A stretch of DNA of 55,458 nt, taken from NCBI RefSeq assembly GCF_018390555.1, contig NZ_JAHBGB010000043.1, positions 1-55,458 on the forward strand, in the 5' to 3' direction. Positions within the stretch are counted from its first letter, which is position 1; each line of letters starts with the position of its first letter. Source of the stretch: Ancylobacter oerskovii (lineage in GTDB: Bacteria > Pseudomonadota > Alphaproteobacteria > Rhizobiales > Xanthobacteraceae). A model generated the notes under the pieces. It was given only the letters and a program-made list of their open reading frames with translations. It was not told the DNA's origin and made no database searches. This document shows positions 49,462 to 55,458 of this stretch, in pieces. The position numbers were made by a program, and so were the translations under genes.

Positions 49462-49486
49462 GCAAATCCCCTCCAGGGCATTTCAG

Positions 49487-49507
49487 GCGGCTCCGGCCGC
49501 TTTTTTT
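49487..49507 (+). terminator. Rho-independent terminator
   Basis: GCGGC-TCCG-GCCGC followed by seven T residues; ends the korA operon region. Confidence 0.9.
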
Positions 49508-49517
49508 GTGGGTGTAA

Positions 49518-49539
49518 AAAGTTTCTGGCCAGAAACTTT
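49518..49539. promoter_or_regulatory. 22-bp perfect palindrome, GTTTCNGGCCAGAAAC copy 2
   Basis: The core GTTTCTGGCCAGAAAC is extended by AAA/TTT to a fully symmetrical 22-bp site. It lies 113 bp before the XRE regulator gene, whose likely -10 (TATAAT, 49611-49616) is between them. The perfect copy next to a regulator gene suggests autoregulation. Confidence 0.8.
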
Positions 49540-49651
49540 GCGCATCTGAATGCTTCCTGAATTTATGATCGTTTCAGCCATTCGCAGCGCCTACCGGCCC
49601 TTTTTACAGGTATAATTTACCTACCCAATCCGGATTGCATCCCTACCCTTT

Positions 49652-50032
49652 ATGACTCCCAAGCTGCCGCCCCTGGACACGCCCAGCGCCGATGACTGGC
49701 GCGAGCTGCGCGCTCGTCACCGCCTTACCCAGCGCGAACTGGCGGACCTGGTCCACCGGACCCCCGAAACGATCAAGAAATGGGAGGCTGGCCACGGCAG
49801 TGATCGTGCCTGCTGGCGCCTGGCGCTGATGGTCCTCGACAAGGAGCCGTCGTGGGTGCTCGTGGACTGGTCTACCGGATCGGCCATCGAAGTGAGCCGA
49901 CACCATTCCTGGGAACAGGCGGATGCTGCTCGTGAGGGCATGGCTGATGCGTCCATCGAAGACTCCCGCACCTGGAATCGGATCAAGGCCACCATAGCTG
50001 GCGCACCTTCTGATTCCAAGCCCGGGCTTTGA
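49652..50032 (+). CDS. XRE-family transcriptional regulator
   Basis: A 126-residue protein with an N-terminal Cro/C1 helix-turn-helix (WRELRARHRLTQRELADLVHRTPETIKKWEAGHGSDRACWRLALMVLD) and a C-terminal part of unknown role. HTH spacing resembles antitoxin-type/phage regulators acting with DUF4224-like context, but no toxin is adjacent. It heads a run of phage-like small genes leading toward oriT. Confidence 0.85.
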   Translation: MTPKLPPLDTPSADDWRELRARHRLTQRELADLVHRTPETIKKWEAGHGSDRACWRLALMVLDKEPSWVLVDWSTGSAIEVSRHHSWEQADAAREGMADASIEDSRTWNRIKATIAGAPSDSKPGL

Positions 50033-50062
50033 CCCCCGATTATCGACAACCAGGAAAGGATC

Positions 50063-50494
50063 ATGACCTCCAAAGCCTCCGCTCTTCTCTCCTTCCTCCG
50101 GGACTTTTTGCTTGGCGCAGCAGCCCTCGCAGTGATGGCCGGCGTGGCGTTGCTCGCCGGGAAAATCTACGTGCTGTTTCAACCCGAAGCTCCCAGCCAC
50201 TTCTTCATTCAAGCAGAAGAAATCAAACCGGGGACATGGATCTATCTCCTCGTGGCCGCTTTCCAGGCCCTGATGTTCGTGGGCAGCTGCTTGCTCCTTT
50301 TGTGCGCTCTGGCCTTCGGTGTGTTGGCCCTAAAGGGCGCGGGTGAAATCGTACGCAACCTCATGTGGCGGGCGCGGCACAAGGCGCTGCGGAATGTGGC
50401 TGATGCTCCCGAGTCGGAAGACCAGGCGCTGACCGCTTCTGGCGCTTACCCCGTTCGAGATGAACGCATTGACGGACCGAGGACCGAAGCATGA
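50063..50494 (+). CDS. Two-helix membrane protein, unknown function
   Basis: A 143-residue protein with hydrophobic helices at about 16-38 and 60-90 and a polar C-terminus. AAAGGA precedes the ATG. Its stop overlaps the next start by 4 nt. No family recognised. Confidence 0.7.
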   Translation: MTSKASALLSFLRDFLLGAAALAVMAGVALLAGKIYVLFQPEAPSHFFIQAEEIKPGTWIYLLVAAFQALMFVGSCLLLLCALAFGVLALKGAGEIVRNLMWRARHKALRNVADAPESEDQALTASGAYPVRDERIDGPRTEA

Positions 50495-51537
50495 TCTCCA
50501 TTCCCGAAAACACCGTGCAAGGGGCCGACCCGTGGCGCGGTCTCTATGCTCCCGAGCGACTGCCGCCGCGACACCCCGAATATGGCAATACCTGTCATCC
50601 GGATCTGCCGTCCTGGCCCGATGATGAGCGGCAATCCATCTTGCCTCTTCTGCACGCCCAGGGTTTCGAGGTGCGTTTCGTGGAGGGCGAGTTCTCTGAG
50701 GATGTATTCGATGACAGTGAGGTCTACGGCAAGCAAATGCGCGACTGGCAGCCCCTGCCGCCCGCAGGCGATGGTTGGCGCCTGGCGGCCGTCGGCGACA
50801 CTGAGGATGGCCCATGTGCGACGTTCGTCCGGCCTTTGGCTCTGGCCACCCGCCAACCGGTGGAAGCAGTACCGCAGGCCTGCGATGCCTGCGGCCGGAC
50901 CGGAATCCGCCAGAACGATGAGGGCCGAAACATCTGCTGCCCGGATTGCGACCTGGGCCGAGCCTGTGCAGGCCACAGCCCGAGCCAGCCGGTGGGTCAG
51001 ACCATGCGCAGCGACCTTGAAGCAGAGGTAGTCCGCCTGCGCGTTGCGGACGTGAGCCTCGGTTGGCAGGAGCCGGAGTGGACCGCTACGAAGCCAACCG
51101 GGCCGGGTGCCTATTGGGTCCGTGGCTATGCAATCGGGCAACGACATAAAAGAGCCCTCGTAGAAGTACGCAGCATTAATGGCGTTCTGTGCAGCAACCT
51201 CCATGCCGTGAACAGCGAGGACGACATGGACGACTTCGACTTGCTGGAAAACCACAGCGATGATTTCGAGTGGTACGGCCCGCTCTACGCCGCCCAGCCC
51301 TGCCCGGGCGGTCAGGATGCGCTGGCGTGGGTAGTGGGTGATGGAGTGGGTGCACGCTGGCGCAAGTGCGGAGACTTTGGTCCGAAGTGGACTACTGACC
51401 GCAATGCGGCCCTGCACTTTGCCCGTCGATCCGACGCAGAAGCTTTCGCCGACGCAGAAGCTTTCGCCAACGATGATGAGGAAGCATGGGTGATTCAGCC
51501 TGTCGCCCTCGCCGCCCGCCAGCCGGAGGTGAAGTGA
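50491..51537 (+). CDS. Phage-like modular hypothetical protein with zinc-ribbon motif
   Basis: A 348-residue protein with a probable treble-clef/zinc ribbon (CDACGRTGIRQNDEGRNICCPDCDLGRAC, about 130-157) between acidic, Trp-rich segments (WTATKPTGPGAYWVRGYAIG; EWYGPLYAAQP; ALAWVVGDGVGARWRKC). The tract DAEAFADAEAF comes from a tandem 18-bp duplication near 51440. Composition resembles Ea22-like phage accessory proteins. Function unknown. Confidence 0.7.
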   Translation: MISIPENTVQGADPWRGLYAPERLPPRHPEYGNTCHPDLPSWPDDERQSILPLLHAQGFEVRFVEGEFSEDVFDDSEVYGKQMRDWQPLPPAGDGWRLAAVGDTEDGPCATFVRPLALATRQPVEAVPQACDACGRTGIRQNDEGRNICCPDCDLGRACAGHSPSQPVGQTMRSDLEAEVVRLRVADVSLGWQEPEWTATKPTGPGAYWVRGYAIGQRHKRALVEVRSINGVLCSNLHAVNSEDDMDDFDLLENHSDDFEWYGPLYAAQPCPGGQDALAWVVGDGVGARWRKCGDFGPKWTTDRNAALHFARRSDAEAFADAEAFANDDEEAWVIQPVALAARQPEVK

Positions 51538-52031
51538 TGGCTATCGTAGACAACGCATTCCGCGAGTGGATCGCCGAGTTCAAGGCAATCAACCCGAGCG
51601 TGGCCGATAATCCCGCCATTCTCGATACTGCGCAATACGCTTTCGCAGCAGGCCGGAAGGCGCAGCGTGAAATAGATGCCTCCCGCCAGCCGGTGGGGCA
51701 GGTGCCGGCGTTCTACCTGTATTCGTCCGATTGGCGCAGCGTCCGCGTGCCGATGACCCCTAGTCGCGGTGTTCGCGTCTTCCGTCATGGGTTCGACCAC
51801 GCCGACCCTGAAGACTTGGTTCCGTTCTACGCAGCCCCGCCCGCGCAGGCTGTGGACCTGGGGCAGTTCCGGCCAGCAGTCGAGTGCCTGAAATCTACGA
51901 TTGAAGATTCCATAGCCGACGCTAAGCACATGCTTATCGCAACAGGCGCGCTCGATTCCGATCTGGCAGAAGTTGTCCGCCTGCTGGCCCTGATCGACAG
52001 CAAGGCGGTGGGCAATGGCACGGACCGCTGA
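51537..52031 (+). CDS. Hypothetical phage-like protein
   Basis: A 164-residue protein (MAIVDNAFREWIAEFKAINPSVADNPAILDTAQYAFAAGRKAQREIDASRQPVGQVPAFYLYSSDWRSVRVP...). Starts on the last base of the previous stop codon; such tight packing implies one mRNA. The RQPV linker also occurs in the preceding protein (TRQPVEAV), hinting at shared modular origin. Function unknown. Confidence 0.68.
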   Translation: MAIVDNAFREWIAEFKAINPSVADNPAILDTAQYAFAAGRKAQREIDASRQPVGQVPAFYLYSSDWRSVRVPMTPSRGVRVFRHGFDHADPEDLVPFYAAPPAQAVDLGQFRPAVECLKSTIEDSIADAKHMLIATGALDSDLAEVVRLLALIDSKAVGNGTDR

Positions 52032-52242
52032 CATGTTCCAGGCGCTGAGGCCACCCCGCGCAAAGCCGCGCGTGATGATGCACGGGACCGACTTCGGCTA
52101 CGACGGCGACCGGACCATCGCGCACATGGAATGCCAGAAGTGCGGCCACGACGGCAGCTGGTGGAACTTCGCCAACGACACCGAAGCCAAGCGCGGCGCA
52201 CCCTGCCCAGTCTGCAACAAGGAGCCCGAAGCGCATGGCTGA
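52015..52242 (+). CDS. Small zinc-ribbon protein
   Basis: A 75-residue protein with two CxxC pairs (MECQKCGHDGSWWNF...GAPCPVCNKEPE), a probable single zinc ribbon. Overlaps the preceding gene by 17 nt and is followed by a strong terminator. Nucleic-acid binding is likely but unproved. Confidence 0.7.
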   Translation: MARTADMFQALRPPRAKPRVMMHGTDFGYDGDRTIAHMECQKCGHDGSWWNFANDTEAKRGAPCPVCNKEPEAHG

Positions 52243-52278
52243 CCAGCCGCACGCTACGCTGCAGCTCGTAACTCACTA

Positions 52279-52299
52279 GGCGGCCGAGGCCGCCTTTTT
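52279..52299 (+). terminator. Rho-independent terminator
   Basis: GGCGGCC-GA-GGCCGCC followed by TTTTT, 36 bp after the zinc-ribbon gene. Confidence 0.9.
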
Positions 52300-52328
52300 C
52301 ATGCCTGGCATCCGCAGCCGTGTTAGAC

Positions 52329-52344
52329 TGTATTGCACAATACA
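52329..52344. promoter_or_regulatory. 16-bp palindrome TGTATTG-CA-CAATACA before the SprT-like gene
   Basis: Perfect 7-bp arms, ending 13 bp before the start codon, where a bound protein would block initiation or the promoter. No other copy noticed. Confidence 0.6.
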
Positions 52345-52357
52345 TTTTTTCTGATCC

Positions 52358-53062
52358 ATGCAGCCGACTCCAACCGCCTACGCCGAACTGCAGCAAGCCT
52401 ACGACCACTTCAACGCGGTGTTGTTTCGTGGCCAGCTGCCTGACTGCCTTATCACCCTGCAGCGCGAGAAACGCACGTTCGGCTACTTCTCCAGCACCAG
52501 GTTCGTAAATCGGGATGGACTGCAGACCGACGAAATCGCGATGAACCCGAGCTACTTCGGCGTGAGGCCGGTGCGGGTAACGCTATCGACCTTGGTGCAC
52601 GAAATGGTCCACGCTTGGCAGTTCCACTTCGGCAAGCCCTCGCGGGCCGGCTATCACAACCTGGAATGGGCGGAGAAAATGGAACAGGTCGGCCTTATGC
52701 CAAGCAACACCGGCAAAGCCGGCGGCAAGCGCGTCGGGCAGCAGATGACCCACTACATCATCGAAGGCGGTCCATACGATCGCGCCTGCGCGGATCTTCT
52801 GACCGCCGAGTTCACCCTGTCCTGGTTGGACCGGTTCCCACCATGCTCCGTCGAGCAGTTCGCCCTCGGGGGAGGGGAGGACGATGACGGCGACGAGGTT
52901 CAAATCGACCTGCTGGTGTTTCCTGGGCCAGGGGAAGTGAACCGCTCGAATCGGGTCAAATACCGGTGCCCGTCTTGCGCAGTTCAGGTGTGGGGCAAGC
53001 CCAACCTGGCCATCCTCTGTGGCGATCCAGGCTGCGAAGGCAGCGCCTTCGAGCCTGCCTAA
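52358..53062 (+). CDS. SprT-like zinc metalloprotease domain protein
   Basis: A 234-residue protein. N-terminal SprT-like domain: YDHFNAVLFRGQLPDCLITLQREKRTFGYFS..., DEIAMNPSYF, and HEMVHAWQ with zinc ligands His81 and His85 and catalytic Glu82. C-terminal zinc ribbon (RCPSCAVQVWGKPNLAILCGDPGC). SprT/Spartan enzymes cleave DNA-bound proteins; on a plasmid next to oriT, removal of relaxase or other adducts in the recipient is an attractive but untested idea. It is the first intact gene on the leading side of oriT. Confidence 0.85.
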   Translation: MQPTPTAYAELQQAYDHFNAVLFRGQLPDCLITLQREKRTFGYFSSTRFVNRDGLQTDEIAMNPSYFGVRPVRVTLSTLVHEMVHAWQFHFGKPSRAGYHNLEWAEKMEQVGLMPSNTGKAGGKRVGQQMTHYIIEGGPYDRACADLLTAEFTLSWLDRFPPCSVEQFALGGGEDDDGDEVQIDLLVFPGPGEVNRSNRVKYRCPSCAVQVWGKPNLAILCGDPGCEGSAFEPA

Positions 53063-53382
53063 CTCACGCCCTTTGTTCGACGCGCCGCAGGCCGTCGATC
53101 TTCTCGGGGACGCCCTTCGTCCCGACACTTCCAGGACTGCCGCGCCTGCCGTCCGCCAGTCACCCATCGGGTCGAAACGTAGTGGAGAACGCTCGCGTTG
53201 ACGGGTGGCAAAGGTGTGGCCTTTGCTCCTGGGTGCAGGGCGACGCCCTGCGGAGACGAGCGACTGGAAGGAGCGGGCCTTTCCCTCGCAACCTCAATCG
53301 GCGCGACCGATTTTCGGACGAGGACAGCCCGCGCACGCCGACCTGCCGCCACTGCAAAACCCAAACGCGCGAAAGCCACAGC

Positions 53383-53398
53383 GTTTCCGGCCAGAAAC
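53383..53398. promoter_or_regulatory. GTTTCNGGCCAGAAAC palindrome, copy 3
   Basis: GTTTCCGGCCAGAAAC, 27 bp from the predicted nick and touching the left oriT inverted repeat; suitable for control of mobC-relaxase expression. Confidence 0.7.
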
Positions 53399-53506
53399 AA
53401 AAACGAGGGGGAAGGAGGCTAGTGCAGGATAGGGCGTGTACGCCCGTTAATGGTACACTTCGCCCGTTTCACGTGCTACGGTGTGATTCGTTCCCCCTCG
53501 TTTTTG
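53398..53506 (-). other. oriT: Origin of transfer with IncP/MOBP-type nick site
   Basis: On the minus strand, the hairpin GGGCGT-AC-ACGCCC (53445-53432) runs straight into TATCCTG|C, the consensus nick sequence of IncP-type relaxases; cleavage is predicted between 53425 and 53424. Outer 16-bp arms CAAAAACGAGGGGGAA (53398-53413) and TTCCCCCTCGTTTTTG (53491-53506) are perfect inverted repeats framing the site. mobC and the relaxase follow at once. Transfer of the minus strand would send the SprT-XRE-korB side first and the relaxase gene last. Confidence 0.9.
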
Positions 53507-53515
53507 GTTTGGAAG

Positions 53516-54241
53516 ATGGAAGCTCAGTTGCAGGCCCGAGTAGCGAAATCGACCGAAGAGGCATTCGCCGCGTTGGCTGCGAGCCTGCTGAAAACGCCGG
53601 GCGAAGTGCTTCGCCAGATCGTCCTGCGCGTGCTCCAGGGAGAAGGCGCGCCAAGCGACGCGGCTGCTCAAATCGCGCCTGGCGCAAAGACTGGAAGGCT
53701 CAAGGCGTTGGTACCTGCGGAGGTGAAAGTTGCGTGGACAAAGCGAGCCAAGCAGCACGGCATGACCGCCAGTGAAATGCTCCGTGCTGCCGTCACCGCC
53801 GTGCTCGCAGCTAACCCAGCAGTTCGCCCCCCGCCACCCGAAGGCCCCGGCGATGAGGTCGATGATCCGAAGCGGAAATTGACGCTCATGCTCTACCAGC
53901 GTGAGCTGGACGCCATCGATAGGAGCGCGCAGCGTTTGGGCTGGCGCAAGACCACCTGGGCCATCGGTGTTCTACGGAATGCGCTCTCTAACGAGCCACG
54001 CCCCACGGACTCCGAGCTGGCAACGTTGAAGCGTTCCAACAGCGAGCTGCTGGCGATCGGCCGGAACCTCAATCAACTCGCCCACGCCTTGCACCGCGAT
54101 GATCGGTATAAGGACAGCGTGACTGTCGAGAAGCTGGACGCCCTGCGAAGTCACATCAACAACCATGTTTCCCATGTTCAGGCGCTCCTAGAGGCTGTGC
54201 AGAACCGATGGGAGCCATCACCTATTGAGGACGCCGGATGA
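53516..54241 (+). CDS. mobC: MobC-type relaxosome accessory protein
   Basis: A 241-residue protein. The C-terminal 110 residues have the MobC pattern: RKLTLMLYQRELDAIDRSAQRLGWRKTTWAIGVLRNAL... and SELLAIGRNLNQLAHALHRD. The N-terminal part contains another RHH-like segment (VPAEVKVAWTKRAKQHGMTASEMLRAAV), so two DNA-binding modules may be present. Such proteins open oriT and help the relaxase. The ribosome site is weak; the MEAQLQ start is chosen because upstream codons overlap the oriT arm. Confidence 0.85.
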   Translation: MEAQLQARVAKSTEEAFAALAASLLKTPGEVLRQIVLRVLQGEGAPSDAAAQIAPGAKTGRLKALVPAEVKVAWTKRAKQHGMTASEMLRAAVTAVLAANPAVRPPPPEGPGDEVDDPKRKLTLMLYQRELDAIDRSAQRLGWRKTTWAIGVLRNALSNEPRPTDSELATLKRSNSELLAIGRNLNQLAHALHRDDRYKDSVTVEKLDALRSHINNHVSHVQALLEAVQNRWEPSPIEDAG

Positions 54242-54281
54242 CCGCTCTTGCCCGTGAAATTTCCTCGCGCAGGTGGACGAC

Positions 54282-55364
54282 ATGAGCCGTTCGAGCAACA
54301 ACGCCAATCCCTTTACCTTCCAGGGCTTCGATTCCACGACAGAGCTGTTACGTGGCCCGGTGAAGCCGAAGAAGGCGCCCGGCGACAAGCGGCCGAACTC
54401 CGGCGGTGGAGGGACGGGAGCTGGCGCGGGCGCCATCGCCGATTTCCTCAAACGCGCTGCCGCCGTCAGCAAGCGGACGCCGGAGGCTATGGTTCGCATC
54501 ACCGGTGCTGCCAAGGGCAAGGATCACGTCAAGGAGCACCTGGCCTACATCACGCGCAACGGCAAGCTCGACGCCACCAACGAGCGCGGTGAAACCATCA
54601 GCGGCCGGCAGGCGGTCAAAGACGTTGCCGAGGAATGGACCAGTGCCGGCCTCGCCAAGAAGGGGCCCGACACCCGTAACGTCATGCTGTCCATGCCGAA
54701 GGGAACTGACCCCGACAAGGTGCTGCGCGCCGCAAAGACCTTCGCAGACAAGACGTTCGGCGGCGAGCGGCAGTACATGATCGCGCTGCATACCGACAAG
54801 GATCACCCGCACGTTCACCTGACCCTCAAACGCGAGGGCTTTGACGGCAAGAACCTCAATCCGCGCAAGGCAGACCTGCAGCAGTGGCGTGAAGGCTTTG
54901 CCCACGAGTTGCGTGCGCTCGGTGTCGCTGCAGAGGCAACGCCGCGGCGGGCGAGGGGAGTGGTGAAGAAGCCGAAAGTGCAGGCGGTGTACCACATCGA
55001 GAAGCGCCACCAGGCAGGCACCAAGCGGCGGGACGGCACGGCCTACGCCGCGCCTGACGTACAGCTGCGCAAGTACGCCGAAGCGGTGAAGGAAATCACC
55101 GGCAACGCGGCGCCGAAGGTTCGGCCGTGGGAGCTGAAAATCCGCGAGCGCCAGGAGAAGGTGAGGGGGGCTTGGTTGCACACTGCAGCCGTCCTGGACA
55201 AGCATCCGTCGCAAGATGCGAAACAGCTTGCCAAGCAGATCCGGGATTTCGTGAAGGATATGCCTCTCCTGCAGACGGAACGGCAGCAGATCCACGCCCA
55301 GGTCGCCAAGGGCCTGGGACGCGGTATCGGCCAGCAGACCGACAAGGGCGCCGATCGCACATAA
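54282..55364 (+). CDS. MOBP/VirD2-type relaxase
   Basis: A 360-residue relaxase that nicks oriT and is carried covalently on the DNA 5' end. The three-histidine motif is IALHTDKDHPHVHLTLK (His170, His175, His177, His179); Tyr89 in HLAYITRNG is the probable nucleophile region. There is no primase, helicase or LPD7 domain, unlike large IncP TraI; those features lie on the separate LPD7 protein. ATG with AGGTGG 5 nt upstream preferred over a GTG three codons earlier. The stop codon crosses the circle join. Confidence 0.9.
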   Translation: MSRSSNNANPFTFQGFDSTTELLRGPVKPKKAPGDKRPNSGGGGTGAGAGAIADFLKRAAAVSKRTPEAMVRITGAAKGKDHVKEHLAYITRNGKLDATNERGETISGRQAVKDVAEEWTSAGLAKKGPDTRNVMLSMPKGTDPDKVLRAAKTFADKTFGGERQYMIALHTDKDHPHVHLTLKREGFDGKNLNPRKADLQQWREGFAHELRALGVAAEATPRRARGVVKKPKVQAVYHIEKRHQAGTKRRDGTAYAAPDVQLRKYAEAVKEITGNAAPKVRPWELKIRERQEKVRGAWLHTAAVLDKHPSQDAKQLAKQIRDFVKDMPLLQTERQQIHAQVAKGLGRGIGQQTDKGADRT

Positions 55365-55458
55365 AAAAACCGCCCCGAGGGGGCGGTTACATCATCATCG
55401 AGTCCGCAATGTACGGTCAGTTGGGCGTCACCTGACCGCCGCGTGCATTTCCTTCTTT
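55363..55458. repeat. Terminal overlap of a circular molecule (right copy)
   Basis: Exact copy of bases 1-96, including the terminator and the end of the first membrane-protein gene. It should be counted once in the circular plasmid. Confidence 0.95.

Larger units (their letters stand above)
53063..53515. other. Intergenic region containing oriT
   Basis: 453 bp. The left 300 bp hold no supported gene. The right part has the GTTTCCGGCCAGAAAC palindrome, a 16-bp inverted repeat pair and the nick site (see oriT). Confidence 0.7.

Overview
The window is a complete circular conjugative plasmid of about 55.36 kb, linearised: bases 1-96 are repeated exactly at 55363-55458, and the relaxase gene runs across the join. 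The sequence is GC-rich, with tight overlapping operons. No IS element, resistance gene, tRNA, rRNA or CRISPR array was seen. The backbone resembles broad-host-range plasmids of plant- and soil-associated Proteobacteria: an RPA-family replication initiator, a korA-incC-korB operon, a VirB-type mating channel with TrbM and a topoisomerase, and a MOBP relaxase with an IncP-type nick site. The host is probably in or near the Xanthomonadaceae (Xanthomonas/Stenotrophomonas-like). That is inferred from gene content, style and GTAG-type palindromes; there is no phylogenetic marker.

Layout. On the minus strand, 23.7 kb down to base 1, lie virB1, an unknown gene, topA, a small gene, virB2-virB5, eexN, virB6-virB11, virD4, a large LPD7-domain protein, trbM, a YadA-like adhesin, a ParD-like/zeta toxin-antitoxin pair whose toxin carries a KfrB domain, a secreted JAMM-family protein and two small membrane proteins. 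On the plus strand, 24.3-29.8 kb is a plasmid-housekeeping block: a frameshifted small gene, a 675-residue ParB-domain protein, three small genes, a methyltransferase-like protein lacking its catalytic NPPF/Y motif, and an ArdC-type antirestriction protein. The accessory region at 29.8-36.6 kb holds exported cysteine-rich proteins, a cytoplasmic thioredoxin-fold protein, a RadC-type JAMM protein, and a convergent LuxR response regulator / hybrid histidine kinase pair. A second YadA-like adhesin and a serine recombinase follow at 37-40.4 kb.

From 41.6 to 44.8 kb there is a 38-residue hydrophobic peptide gene and a six-gene, mostly membrane-protein cluster of unknown function. Replication and stability functions occupy 45.0-49.5 kb: an RHH regulator, repA, an iteron origin and korA-incC-korB. 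A phage-like small-gene stretch (XRE regulator, membrane protein, zinc ribbons, SprT-like protease) precedes oriT at about 53.42 kb, then mobC and the relaxase.

Several regulatory circuits can be read directly. Two promoters, for the toxin-antitoxin pair and for the JAMM operon, have the same -35/-10 elements, each bracketed by two copies of a 19-bp palindrome exactly 42 bp apart. A CTAGYAC-N4-GTRCTAG palindrome precedes both two-component genes, with a weaker match upstream of the T4SS operon. A GTTTCNGGCCAGAAAC palindrome occurs at three distant promoters, including oriT. The most unusual protein-level observations are the zeta toxin that carries plasmid-transfer domains and shares its C-terminal tail with the LPD7 protein, the exported protein ending in a knottin-like six-cysteine module next to a thioredoxin-fold gene, and the periplasmic JAMM protein.
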